This document shows, piece by piece, positions 44,265 through 51,689 of a DNA stretch of 64,000 nt. The translations under genes were made by a program, and so were the position numbers. Position 1 is the first letter of the stretch; each line of letters begins with the position of its first letter. The stretch spans positions 36,598-100,597 of the IMG/VR virus record IMGVR_UViG_3300031951_000060; one strand, written 5' to 3'. The notes below the pieces were generated by a model that did not search any database, was not told the origin of the DNA, and saw nothing but the letters and a program-made list of their open reading frames with translations. This stretch comes from a virus.

Positions 44265-44515
44265 TAAGAATGAAGACAAAAGAGCAAGAGCCACAGTGGA
44301 TTCTACAGGTGGCGGACAGATGCGATAGTTGTGGGGCACAGGCTTTGGTGAAAGTTACTGGCGTAACTGGAGAATTATATTTTTGTGGTCATCATTATAA
44401 TAAAATTATGGATAATGCCGTTGGGTATGACAAGATGATGAAGTTTGCCTATGAGATTGTAGATGAAAGACACAAACTTGACGAGAATAGACAACAAGGA
44501 GAGTCTTATTCGTGA
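44261..44515 (+). CDS. DUF7455-like zinc ribbon
   Basis: An 84-residue protein. ADRCDSCGAQALVKVTGVTGELYFCGHHYNKI is the pattern of DUF7455, a small actinobacterial and actinophage family (C-x2-C, then C-x2-H). Related ribbons in this window are at 47081 and 58184. Function unknown; probably protein or RNA binding. Confidence 0.72.
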   Translation: MIRMKTKEQEPQWILQVADRCDSCGAQALVKVTGVTGELYFCGHHYNKIMDNAVGYDKMMKFAYEIVDERHKLDENRQQGESYS

Positions 44516-45081
44516 GCAAAGACTCTGAAAACTTTAAGTTTATATTTCATGGGAATTATGACGTATTGCCGATAAAAAAATATTTAGACAAGTATCACTC
44601 TGAATGGCTTACGGACACAAGTAGACAAGATACATATTCGGCACATAGACATACTAACTCTATCTTTATCTATGATATAGACGCTTCTTGGAATCCAGGG
44701 GATATGTATAAGATAGAGACTAAGACCAATGATCAAGATTTAATAGAATTATCATTGCCAATAATTAATAACTTAGAGAAAATTCATAAAGGAAAAGTCG
44801 GAAAGGCTGTATTTATTAAATTACCCCCATTTAAAAATGTAGACAAGCACAAAGATGTTGGTGGATACTTGGAGTCAGTTAGAAGGCATCACATTCCAAT
44901 AATTACCAATGAGAATGTATCGTTTGTTATAGATGGTGAAAAAAAATTTATGGATGTTGGTGAAATTTGGGAAGTAAACAACAACAAAATGCATCAGGTA
45001 TGGAACGAAGGAGATACGGATAGGATTCACCTTTTAATAGACATAATACCTAATGATATAATAGGAGATCATCATGTATGA
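44512..45081 (+). CDS. Aspartyl/asparaginyl beta-hydroxylase-like protein
   Basis: A 189-residue protein with GTG start overlapping the previous gene. DKHKDVGGYLESVRRHHIPI has His113, Asp115 and the RRHH segment; NNNKMHQVWNEGDTDRIHLLIDII has His161 and Arg171/His173. The order fits the Asp/Asn beta-hydroxylase branch of the 2OG-Fe(II) oxygenases. It may hydroxylate a phage or host protein. Neighbouring glycosyltransferase and SNase are separate genes. Confidence 0.72.
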   Translation: MSKDSENFKFIFHGNYDVLPIKKYLDKYHSEWLTDTSRQDTYSAHRHTNSIFIYDIDASWNPGDMYKIETKTNDQDLIELSLPIINNLEKIHKGKVGKAVFIKLPPFKNVDKHKDVGGYLESVRRHHIPIITNENVSFVIDGEKKFMDVGEIWEVNNNKMHQVWNEGDTDRIHLLIDIIPNDIIGDHHV

Positions 45082-45487
45082 ATATAGAGTAAAAAAAATA
45101 ACGGGAGTTGTGGATGGAGACACTGTTGATGTTGACATTGACCTTGGCTTCAATGTGTCCTACTCCCAGCGAGTACGCCTTGCTGGTATTGACACTCCAG
45201 AATCACGGACCAAAGACAAGTTTGAAAAAACTCTCGGACTTGAGGCAAAAGAGTATTTGAAATCTAAACTGAAAGATGCTACACTTATAGTTATTAAGAC
45301 AGAAAAGCCAGACTCGTCTGAGAAGTATGGACGTATTCTGGGATGGCTTTATGTTGATGGTGATACCGTCTCAATCAATGATCATATGATTGAGGACGGC
45401 TATGCCTGGGGCTACCTTGGAGATACCAAGGTTAAAGATTTTAGCGCTTTGGCAAAGCAGCGAGAGAAAGCAAAAAATGCAAAATAA
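45074..45487 (+). CDS. SNase-type thermonuclease
   Basis: A 137-residue staphylococcal nuclease-like protein. VVDGDTVDVDIDLGF supplies the Ca-binding Asp, VRLAGIDTPESR the first catalytic Arg and Asp/Glu, and EKYGRILGWLYVDG the second Arg. It cleaves DNA or RNA 3' phosphodiesters. No signal peptide, so it acts in the cell, perhaps on host nucleic acid. Confidence 0.88.
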   Translation: MYEYRVKKITGVVDGDTVDVDIDLGFNVSYSQRVRLAGIDTPESRTKDKFEKTLGLEAKEYLKSKLKDATLIVIKTEKPDSSEKYGRILGWLYVDGDTVSINDHMIEDGYAWGYLGDTKVKDFSALAKQREKAKNAK

Positions 45488-45800
45488 TATTGATATCGAC
45501 CATCTAATTTTAAATGGTGTGCTCGAACCAGTGGGGCTAGATCAGGAAACTGGTGAAATGTTGTATAACTTTACTAGTAAACTAGAAAAGATTTATCCAG
45601 AGTTGCATAGAGAAGCAATGAATATGGTAAATCAAAAAGTAATGCGACTTTGGGAGCAAGGTTTTGTAGAAATAGACCTTACTTCAGAAAATCCACTTGT
45701 TAAATTAACATTAAAATCTTTTGATGATGCTGAAGTAAGTCGCTTAGATAGCGACGATCAATATAGTCTAAAAGAGATAAAAAGAATATGCTCTAATTAG
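45477..45800 (+). CDS. Hypothetical protein, paralogue of the gene at 28218
   Basis: A 107-residue protein from ATG 45477, overlapping the SNase end. The core DHLILN...GLDQETGEMLYNFTSKLEKIYPELH matches the protein at 28218-28460. This copy has an extra C-terminal 30 residues (acidic then Lys-rich). No known function. Confidence 0.62.
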   Translation: MQNNIDIDHLILNGVLEPVGLDQETGEMLYNFTSKLEKIYPELHREAMNMVNQKVMRLWEQGFVEIDLTSENPLVKLTLKSFDDAEVSRLDSDDQYSLKEIKRICSN

Positions 45801-45818
45801 TAGTATAATGGTTGCATT

Positions 45819-46259
45819 ATGGAGTATCTCGTAGGCTTCTTTAGTTCTTTTATTTTAATATATTTTGTTGCTAAAGTAAGCAAAATAATGGGGCATCTAA
45901 ATAATCAGCCAATAAGAACTATTAAAAAACGTCAAAGTGATATTCATGCAATTGTATACCCTTTACTTCAGGTATATCATGCCTCTGTGGGTAGTAATAG
46001 GCCAAGAAAAAAAACACAATCTATGGTTCATGAAGAAAAAAATAGCATTAAGGTAATAATAATGGACAACAATGCCTATTGGATCAAGGATAATGTTTTT
46101 TATACAGCAGAAATATCAATTGATGGAAATGTTAATAAAGATACGACCAGGGTGGTTGACATCATGACCATGAATAGGGTACAATTGGATAAGATGCTGT
46201 TTATTGTAGATAAATTACGAGAAGGGATTGCAAATGATAGTGGGGGTAAAGGGAACTAG
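45819..46259 (+). CDS. Membrane-anchored hypothetical protein
   Basis: A 146-residue protein with one N-terminal membrane helix (about 3-20) and a soluble alpha/beta part. A TATAAT hexamer (45804-45809) ends ten bases before the ATG and there is no Shine-Dalgarno, so expression is probably near-leaderless. Overlaps the next gene. Function unknown. Confidence 0.6.
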   Translation: MEYLVGFFSSFILIYFVAKVSKIMGHLNNQPIRTIKKRQSDIHAIVYPLLQVYHASVGSNRPRKKTQSMVHEEKNSIKVIIMDNNAYWIKDNVFYTAEISIDGNVNKDTTRVVDIMTMNRVQLDKMLFIVDKLREGIANDSGGKGN

Positions 46260-46584
46260 TAGTTTTGACGACTACCACGTTTTCCTTCGTGCTATTGGGG
46301 TTGCGCTTTCTAGTTTACCAGAAAACGATTCGCACTTTTATATTTATTCTGCTGGCCCAGCGCCAGTAAATAAAATGGTTATGGAATTTGTAAATATATC
46401 AGAACGTGGGATGAAGTCTAGAAATAAAAAAATAAAGATGTACAAGGTCGCTCCATCTTGGATAGAAGAAAATATGAAAGACGTGGATTATTTTATATTT
46501 TTATCCAAAGAAAACGAGCCAGTGTCACGCCTTGTTCGTGAAGCAGAACTTAATAATGTCGAAGTAGGAGTATTTAGATACTAA
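46234..46584 (+). CDS. SLOG/DUF2493-like Rossmann protein
   Basis: A 116-residue protein (ATG 46234 preferred over TTG 46228). IVGVKGTSSFDDYHVFLRAIGVALSSLP opens like the SLOG/YspA fold: a G-x-R/K-x-F-x-D-Y-type loop and helix. Then FYIYSAGPAP, YKVAPSWIEEN, and VDYFIFLSKENEP complete the alternating strands. SLOG proteins bind nucleotides and appear in nucleotide signalling and phage defence. The precise ligand is unknown. Confidence 0.55.
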   Translation: MIVGVKGTSSFDDYHVFLRAIGVALSSLPENDSHFYIYSAGPAPVNKMVMEFVNISERGMKSRNKKIKMYKVAPSWIEENMKDVDYFIFLSKENEPVSRLVREAELNNVEVGVFRY

Positions 46585-46592
46585 GGGAATAT

Positions 46593-46811
46593 ATGAATAT
46601 ACAATCATTAGAACAAATGGAACAAATTGTAAAAAATAGCAAATCACTTTCATGGGATGGGTGGGATGTTATAAATAGATATAAGTCTGAAAAGGCCAGG
46701 ACGTCGAAGTATGGACAATATATTAATGGTAGATGGTATATGGTAAAAAGATTTAAGCCTACACGTAATGGCTGGGATATACCAGAAAGTTTAATAAATG
46801 CACAAACTTAA
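46593..46811 (+). CDS. Hypothetical small basic protein
   Basis: A 72-residue protein rich in Trp, Arg and Lys (SWDGWDVINRYKSEKARTS; RWYMVKRFKPTRNGWDIP). It precedes the WhiB gene and overlaps it by 14 bases. Function unknown; nucleic acid binding is possible from the composition. Confidence 0.55.
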   Translation: MNIQSLEQMEQIVKNSKSLSWDGWDVINRYKSEKARTSKYGQYINGRWYMVKRFKPTRNGWDIPESLINAQT

Positions 46812-47088
46812 ATGGAAAGATAGTGCAGCCTGCATAGATTATGACACTAACATATTTTTTGATAAATATGAAGAAGAAGAGCCACTGAGATTAGCGGTTG
46901 ATAAGTTATGCATGAAATGTCCTGTTGTAAAAACTTGTTTTGCTGTTGGTGTTTCCACAAAAGAGTGGGGAGTTTGGGGCGGGATTTATTTAGAAAGTGG
47001 AACAATATCTAAAGAGTTTAATAATCATAAAACCGCACAAGATTGGGCAGATATATGGCAAAACCTAACAATGGGAAAAGATGAATAA
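46798..47088 (+). CDS. WhiB-family transcription regulator
   Basis: A 96-residue protein with four Cys (C12, C38, C41, C47) for the 4Fe-4S cluster, spaced as in WhiB (C-x25-C-x2-C-x5-C), followed by WGVWGGIY (57-64), the G[V/I]WGG turn. WhiB proteins are restricted to Actinobacteria and their phages and bind the main sigma factor. The phage copy may redirect host transcription or block WhiB-dependent control. The usual basic tail is weak. Confidence 0.9.
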   Translation: MHKLKWKDSAACIDYDTNIFFDKYEEEEPLRLAVDKLCMKCPVVKTCFAVGVSTKEWGVWGGIYLESGTISKEFNNHKTAQDWADIWQNLTMGKDE

Positions 47089-47257
47089 TAAAGAGTATTT
47101 AGAATTTTTAAGAAAAAAAAATAAAGATATTTTATCAAAATGCTATTACTGCGATGGTTTTGCATTAACAATAATTGCTGATGGATATGCAATAAAACCA
47201 GTATGCAAAGATCATGATATTAGATCGCTTGAAGAAATTGAGGAGGAAATAGAATGA
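47081..47257 (+). CDS. Small C2CH zinc ribbon
   Basis: A 58-residue protein starting inside the end of whiB and overlapping the next gene by four bases (ATGA). KCYYCDGFALTIIADGYAIKPVCKDHD has the C-x2-C...C-x2-H layout shared with the genes at 44261 and 58184. Acidic C-terminal helix. Function unknown. Confidence 0.6.
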   Translation: MNNKEYLEFLRKKNKDILSKCYYCDGFALTIIADGYAIKPVCKDHDIRSLEEIEEEIE

Positions 47258-48012
47258 TAATTCAGATAATCGGTTTACCTGGATCTGGTAAGACTGCATT
47301 AGCGGTAGCACTTAGGGAAAGAATAAATGCAATTCACCTTAATGCCGATGAGGTGAGGTCTACAGTTAATTCTGATCTTGGGTTTACCTCAGAAGATAGG
47401 GTTGAGCAGGCTCGGCGCATGGGAGAGATGGCGAGACTAATTGGAAGCCAGGGCGTTGCTCCTGTCATTGTTGATTTTGTTTGTCCTACCACAGAAACAA
47501 GAGAAGCCTTTGGCCCAGCAGATGTTGTTATTTGGGTAGACAGGATTAAGCAAGGCAGATTCGAAGATACAAACAAAATGTGGCAAGATCCAGAAAGATT
47601 TGATATTAGAATTTTGGATGGATACACCCTAGAAGAAGAGGTAAACACAGTCATACAGGTAGGTGGATTGTTTGATTGGTCTGCCCCAACCACTTTACAG
47701 TTAGGTAGATACCAGCCTTGGCATGAGGGTCATCAGGCTCTTAAAAAAGAGGCTCACAAAAGAACTAAGCAGGTATTGGTTGGTGTTCGCAACACATACA
47801 AGACATCAGAGAAAGATCCACTAAAGTATAATGAAGTCGCAACATATATCAAACAAGATAATCCATTTAAAGATACATTAGTCTTACGACTACCAAACAT
47901 TACTAATATTGTTTATGGTCGTGATGTTGGTTATAAGATTGAACAAGTAGATTTGGGGGCAGATATTCATGCTATTAGCGCTACTGAAAAGCGTAAGCAA
48001 ATGGGCATTTAG
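47254..48012 (+). CDS. APS kinase-like / HxGH nucleotidyltransferase fusion
   Basis: A 252-residue two-domain protein. Residues 1-135 resemble adenylylsulfate kinase: P-loop GLPGSGKT (7-14), LNADEVRSTVNSDLGFTSEDR (29-49) and VAPVIVDFVCPTTETREAF, corresponding to CysC motifs. Residues 148-252 form a nucleotidyltransferase: GRYQPWHEGH (H157-x-x-H160), VGVRNTYKTSEKDPL and ISATEKR (241-247), which looks NMN-adenylyltransferase/NadM-like. Together the protein could make PAPS and a second nucleotide, or activate sulfate differently. A DUF2061 gene follows and two sulfotransferases lie at 57093-58180. Confidence 0.78.
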   Translation: MIIQIIGLPGSGKTALAVALRERINAIHLNADEVRSTVNSDLGFTSEDRVEQARRMGEMARLIGSQGVAPVIVDFVCPTTETREAFGPADVVIWVDRIKQGRFEDTNKMWQDPERFDIRILDGYTLEEEVNTVIQVGGLFDWSAPTTLQLGRYQPWHEGHQALKKEAHKRTKQVLVGVRNTYKTSEKDPLKYNEVATYIKQDNPFKDTLVLRLPNITNIVYGRDVGYKIEQVDLGADIHAISATEKRKQMGI

Positions 48013-48080
48013 TATTATAGAAAATGCTGGTAAAGCAATAAATGATGCAGACGAAAGAATATACTTTGGGGAAAAGATAG

Positions 48081-48284
48081 ATGAGAGTAACGAAGAGTAG
48101 ATCTTTTGCAAAGGCTTGGAGTTACAGAGTTTTTGGTACCTTGACTTCTTTTATAGTTGTGTATATAATTACTGGTGAGGCTGTTTTGGCTACTGCAATT
48201 GCATTATGGGAAACCGTGCTAAAAATAGGAGTTTATTATTGGCATGAAAGAATTTGGGACAGGATACAGTGGGGTAGAAAATAA
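48081..48284 (+). CDS. DUF2061 membrane protein B
   Basis: A 67-residue protein. SFAKAWSYRVFGTLTSFIVVYIITGEAVLATAIALWETVLKIGVYYWHERIWDRIQWG is a textbook DUF2061 chain with two membrane helices. Its place 68 bases after the APS-kinase fusion repeats the bacterial association of DUF2061 with sulfate activation genes. May be a membrane partner for sulfate or PAPS use. Confidence 0.85.
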   Translation: MRVTKSRSFAKAWSYRVFGTLTSFIVVYIITGEAVLATAIALWETVLKIGVYYWHERIWDRIQWGRK

Positions 48285-48523
48285 TGTATACAGATGCTAT
48301 GCGTAGGGCTTTTAGATCTCTTGATCATTTTGCACCTAAAGGGTTTCAGTTAGAGTTAGTCGATAATGATAGTTTTATTACTGTTCGTGCCTCAGAAAAA
48401 TCTTTTATGTCCCTACTTGACGAAGATAAGCGTCGTGCTGTAGAATATATGGTGAGAGTCAAAAAGGCTCTTGAGGATAATGGAGCAATTGTCCTTTTAG
48501 TTCGTGAAGGCGGTAAAGAGTAA
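48284..48523 (+). CDS. Hypothetical protein
   Basis: A 79-residue alpha/beta protein (YTDAMRRAFRSLDHF helix; FQLELVDNDSFITVRASEKSFMSLL strands; VKKALEDNGAIVLLVREGG). Stop overlaps the next ATG. No motif recognised. Confidence 0.58.
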   Translation: MYTDAMRRAFRSLDHFAPKGFQLELVDNDSFITVRASEKSFMSLLDEDKRRAVEYMVRVKKALEDNGAIVLLVREGGKE

Positions 48524-49008
48524 TGCAAACATTTCTACCATCCCCAAACCCAATGTCTTCTGCAAGATTTTTAGATAGCAAACGACTTAATAAGCAAATA
48601 CTTGAGTGCTATCAAATTCTTAATGTGCTATCTGGCAAGTCTCCAACAGGTGGATGGCGCAATCATCCTGCCGTTCTAATGTGGAAAGGTTATGAGCGAG
48701 GTTTATGGCAATATGTACAAGCAATGATCTTTGAAGCACGTAAGCGTGGTATTCGTACAGAAAACAACGAGGCTAACCTTAACCGACTTAAGGATCAATG
48801 CTGGAACGAATGGGGAAATAATGTTCCTCAATTTTGGAATGATAGTACAAAACTTATGCGTGTAGTTACAACTCACCGTGCTAATTTATTTGACAAGGAT
48901 CCACTATATTATGCACGTTTTGGTTATGCAAAACATAGTTTATACAATCAGCCATGCTGCTCTGGATGCAAATACTATTGGGTAACACATGAGGGTAGAA
49001 ATGCTTGA
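48523..49008 (+). CDS. Pyrimidine-dimer DNA glycosylase-like (MSMEG_6728 type)
   Basis: A 161-residue protein. MQTFLPSPNPMSSARFLDSKRLNKQILECYQIL and GGWRNHPAVLMWKGYERGLWQYVQAM match the actinobacterial MSMEG_6728 family related to T4 endonuclease V (DenV). C-terminal Cys (CCSGCKYYW) may bind metal. It would remove UV photoproducts, useful for a phage of sunlit water. Overlaps the next gene by eight bases. Confidence 0.82.
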   Translation: MQTFLPSPNPMSSARFLDSKRLNKQILECYQILNVLSGKSPTGGWRNHPAVLMWKGYERGLWQYVQAMIFEARKRGIRTENNEANLNRLKDQCWNEWGNNVPQFWNDSTKLMRVVTTHRANLFDKDPLYYARFGYAKHSLYNQPCCSGCKYYWVTHEGRNA

Positions 49009-49399
49009 TCTATTGATTTTTATTTTAGTAGTTATTTCTATTGGCTTCCTTTCAATAGAAAATATTAGATTAAAAAATAAAGTTAACGAGTTAAATTTTT
49101 CTCTTATTCAATCGTATCTTGACATTGAAGCAATTAAAAAAATAAATAATAAAAAAGAACAAATTGAAAAAGATCACCTAATAGCCTTTTTAGATGATAG
49201 TAGAGACTCTGCCTATTCTTACATATCAGAAGCCCAAGAAAAAATTAATATTTTTATTAATGAACTTGAATCTGATGTAAATTATTTTAATAGTTTTGAA
49301 AATATTGCAAAACAAGATATGCACTATGAGTTAATTAAAAAATTTATCAAGCATTATAATTCACTTAAAGATTTGTTGCCAAAAGATGATAAACGCTAG
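49001..49399 (+). CDS. Membrane-anchored coiled-coil protein
   Basis: A 132-residue protein; ATG 49001 follows GAGGG by five bases and is preferred to 48989. One N-terminal membrane helix (LLIFILVVISIGFLS) is followed by a Lys/Glu/Ile-rich coiled coil over about 100 residues. The topology is like a phage spanin or Rz-like factor, but nothing confirms that. Confidence 0.52.
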   Translation: MLDLLIFILVVISIGFLSIENIRLKNKVNELNFSLIQSYLDIEAIKKINNKKEQIEKDHLIAFLDDSRDSAYSYISEAQEKINIFINELESDVNYFNSFENIAKQDMHYELIKKFIKHYNSLKDLLPKDDKR

Positions 49400-49583
49400 A
49401 GGTATTCCAACGAGCACGTGTCCGAGTTGTAGTTCGGACTTGTTTAAAGTAGTGGTTAAGTTTGATCCTGTAGATTACGAGATAGGGTTATACTATCTCG
49501 ATGGAGAGTGTGCAAAGTGTGGCACATTAGTGACAGTACCAACACCATTAGATCATCCAGAGAACCATAGGAGAGCGGAATGA
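49386..49583 (+). CDS. Zinc ribbon protein
   Basis: A 65-residue protein with CPSC (12-15) and CAKC (42-45), a complete four-Cys zinc ribbon with a beta hairpin between the knuckles (FKVVVKFD, GLYYLDGE). Overlaps neighbours on both ends. Similar to small actinobacterial proteins of unknown role. Confidence 0.6.
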   Translation: MINARGIPTSTCPSCSSDLFKVVVKFDPVDYEIGLYYLDGECAKCGTLVTVPTPLDHPENHRRAE

Positions 49584-49738
49584 AGGAAATATTATTATCT
49601 ACATTAACAGGATTTGGATGCGGAGTTATATTTGCTGCATTCAAACTACCAGTACCTGCACCACCAGTATTTGCTGGGGTTGCTGGTATAATTGGTTTAT
49701 GGCTAGGCTACGATGCCATAACCAAGTTCATATCCTAG
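49580..49738 (+). CDS. XapX-domain membrane protein
   Basis: A 52-residue protein, ATG overlapping the previous stop. KEILLSTLTGFGCGVIFAAFKLPVPAPPVFAGVAGIIGLWLGY matches the XapX family, a short two-helix membrane protein with the conserved LPVPAPP turn. Function of XapX is poorly known. Finding it on a phage is unusual. Confidence 0.78.
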   Translation: MKEILLSTLTGFGCGVIFAAFKLPVPAPPVFAGVAGIIGLWLGYDAITKFIS

Positions 49739-49747
49739 GAGGAAATA

Positions 49748-50050
49748 ATGAATGAACAAATGAAAGCAATGCTTGCATCATATGGAAGATCTGTTCTCGG
49801 TGCTGCTCTTGCTCTTTATATGTCTGGCGTAACAGATCCTAAGACGCTTGCATACTCACTATTGGCTGCAATCGCACCAGTGGCATTGAGAGCAATCAAT
49901 CCTAATGACAAGGCTTTTGGAAGAATGCCTGCTGTTGAGGAAATTGCAGAAGTTTTAAGTGCCGTAAAGGTAAAGAAGGCTCCTGTAAAGAAAACTGAAA
50001 AGAAGCCCGTAAAGGGTGGCGGTGGCGGAAAGCCACATCAAGTTAAGTAA
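49748..50050 (+). CDS. Small membrane protein, possible holin-like
   Basis: A 100-residue protein preceded by AGGAGG. Hydrophobic helices lie at about 10-25 and 34-50 (YSLLAAIAPVALRAI), followed by a Pro/Lys/Gly-rich tail ending KPHQVK. Structure and style resemble actinophage membrane proteins from structural or lysis regions. Last gene of the long plus-strand run; a terminator follows. Confidence 0.5.
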   Translation: MNEQMKAMLASYGRSVLGAALALYMSGVTDPKTLAYSLLAAIAPVALRAINPNDKAFGRMPAVEEIAEVLSAVKVKKAPVKKTEKKPVKGGGGGKPHQVK

Positions 50051-50059
50051 TTAACTTTT

Positions 50060-50087
50060 GGGCGGGGAGATAATTTTCTTCCCGCCC
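50060..50087. terminator. Convergent hairpin terminator
   Basis: An 11-pair stem (GGGCGGGGAGA with TCTTCCCGCCC, one G-T pair) with a six-base loop between the plus-strand membrane gene and the minus-strand glycosyltransferase. Its position suggests a shared bidirectional terminator. Confidence 0.75.
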
Positions 50088-50093
50088 TTAAAC

Positions 50094-51155
50094 TTACTGT
50101 CTTTCTTTGATTTGATTCTCTAAATATTCTTCAGAATATATATCATGTCCAGGCTTGTCTGTGTATTTATTATAGTCAATAGGATCGCTAAATCCTTCTG
50201 GCAAATTCCAAATTCTTCTTTTTTCAGCAATTAAATGAAAATCAAAAAAGTCTTTGACTGTTCTTTCTTTATTGGTTAAATCAATAAAATGGTTTTTCCC
50301 ATATCTAAATAAATTTTCAACTTCTTTGTATGGATTATATTTAGAGTAATCTAAAACATATTTTTCTTTTTTAATATTTACTATTTCGTGATATTGCGTA
50401 TGATGAAATGATCTTGTGTTATCATGAATAATAATTGCTCTATCATAATAATTATATATATTATATCCATCACAAAATAGTCTCAACGAAAACTCTGGCT
50501 CCTCTCCAAAAAATGTTATATAGGTAGACATTTGAAAATGATCAATAAAATGCTTTCCAGAAAAAACAAAATGTGCTGATAAAAAGTTTGTACAAAGTAA
50601 ATGATCTACTTTGTTTTTATCAAAATCAGACTTTAGGGTATGATAGTAGGGCGCTATATCTACAACTGGAATGCCATTGGACCAGTTTAGGTTATGAAAC
50701 CAAACTGGAATATCTTTGTCATCGTAATAATGATAGGTTATCTCCTTACCATAAACATCATATTTCATCATGTGTTTAGAAGACAAGATTACTTTTTTAT
50801 TATTTGTTTTTTCAACAACTGTTTCATAATCTTTAATTACATAAAAATCCCAGTCTTTGATGGCATCACTATGAGAATCTATTTGCAAAAAATAATCTTC
50901 TTCAACGCACATACTTTTAAGTATACTTCTTGCTCTGGTTACTCCAAACACTTGATCTAAGTCTACACAAACTATGTCTATAGTCGTATTTGGAAATTTT
51001 GACTTCAATTCTGGGTATGTGTCATTTTGCATGCAAACCCCAAATCTCAATCTTTCAGGATGTCTTGCTTTTGATATTAGATTATTTATAGTTTCTTCTA
51101 CTGAAAAAACATCTCCACGATAAGCAGCAATTGATACAAATATTTTTTTATGCAT
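50094..51155 (-). CDS. Glycosyltransferase, GT60/GlcNAc-transferase-like (copy 2)
   Basis: A 353-residue protein from the ATG at 51155 (the longer frame to 51179 lacks support). KKIFVSIAAYRGDVFSVEETI starts the GT-A fold; YFLQIDSHSDAIKDWDFY is the Asp-x-His metal motif, and FFGEEPEFSLRLFCDGYNIY the second acidic motif. Clear paralogue of the gene at 43200. TACAAT eight bases upstream of the start, with TGG before it, predicts a leaderless mRNA. Isolated minus-strand gene amid plus-strand genes, so perhaps independently acquired. Confidence 0.8.
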   Translation of the reverse strand: MHKKIFVSIAAYRGDVFSVEETINNLISKARHPERLRFGVCMQNDTYPELKSKFPNTTIDIVCVDLDQVFGVTRARSILKSMCVEEDYFLQIDSHSDAIKDWDFYVIKDYETVVEKTNNKKVILSSKHMMKYDVYGKEITYHYYDDKDIPVWFHNLNWSNGIPVVDIAPYYHTLKSDFDKNKVDHLLCTNFLSAHFVFSGKHFIDHFQMSTYITFFGEEPEFSLRLFCDGYNIYNYYDRAIIIHDNTRSFHHTQYHEIVNIKKEKYVLDYSKYNPYKEVENLFRYGKNHFIDLTNKERTVKDFFDFHLIAEKRRIWNLPEGFSDPIDYNKYTDKPGHDIYSEEYLENQIKERQ

Positions 51156-51162
51156 AACTTTA

Positions 51163-51171
51163 ATTGTACCA
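51163..51171 (-). promoter_or_regulatory. Extended -10 promoter (TGGTACAAT), leaderless
   Basis: On the minus strand TGG-TACAAT ends eight bases before the ATG at 51155. It sits back to back with the Hsp20 promoter about 20 bases away. Confidence 0.6.
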
Positions 51172-51183
51172 CAAGACAACTTA

Positions 51184-51192
51184 TGATATAAT
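51184..51192 (+). promoter_or_regulatory. Extended -10 promoter for hsp20 (TGATATAAT)
   Basis: TG-A-TATAAT predicts a start near 51199 and a 5' leader of about 52 bases before the ATG at 51251, much longer than for most genes here. AAGGAGG is the ribosome site. Confidence 0.6.
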
Positions 51193-51250
51193 TAATGTGT
51201 ACCTGCCCAAAGGGGGGTATAAACTGAACTCGCTTAACAAGGAGGAAATA

Positions 51251-51670
51251 ATGGTAAGTTCATTTGCATTGGATCTATTTAAGGATCCATTTTTTATTGG
51301 TTTCAACCGTGAGTTGGACCGTCTTTCAAATATCCATCGTGAGGCAACTCGTCAATCTTATCCACCATATGATGTGGTAAAACTTGATGAGGACACTTAC
51401 AAACTATCTTTAGCCCTTGCTGGTTTTAGCAAGGACGAGGTAGAGGTTTCTGTGGATAATGGAAGTTTAGTTATCAAGGGTGAGAAAACCGAAGAGGACT
51501 CCACAAATGTCCTACATAAGGGTATCGCAACCAGAAAATTCACACGCACCTTTGCTCTTGGAGAGTATATGGAGGTTGATCGTGCTGAAATGGCAGACGG
51601 TATTCTTAGCGTCTTTGTGGAAAGAAACATTCCCGAAGAAAAGAAACCAAAAACTATCAAAATCAAGTAA
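51251..51670 (+). CDS. Hsp20 family small heat shock protein
   Basis: A 139-residue protein with strong ribosome site. The alpha-crystallin domain runs about 40-125: PYDVVKLDEDTYKLSLALAGFSKDEVEVSVDNGSLVIKGEK then RKFTRTFALGEYMEVDRAEMADGILSVFVE. The closing PEEKKPKTIKIK carries the I-x-I motif for oligomer docking. It holds unfolding proteins; phage Hsp20 is common in cyanophages and may support assembly. Confidence 0.92.
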   Translation: MVSSFALDLFKDPFFIGFNRELDRLSNIHREATRQSYPPYDVVKLDEDTYKLSLALAGFSKDEVEVSVDNGSLVIKGEKTEEDSTNVLHKGIATRKFTRTFALGEYMEVDRAEMADGILSVFVERNIPEEKKPKTIKIK

Positions 51671-51689
51671 ATAGTGATATGATATAGTC

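Noticed and set aside
44261-44515. DUF7455-like gene as a WhiB fragment
   Set aside because: It has a C2CH ribbon and lacks both the four-Cys spacing and the GVWGG turn of WhiB.
47695-48012. C-terminal domain of the fusion as a classic ATP sulfurylase
   Set aside because: The HxGH and ISATEKR motifs are present, but the domain is far shorter than Sat/MET3 and its GRYQPWHEGH is NadM-like.
48013-48080. Open stretch after the APS-kinase fusion (about 29 codons, reading SIIENAGKAINDADERIYFGEK)
   Set aside because: It looks coding-like but has no ATG, GTG or TTG start; an ATT start cannot be shown.
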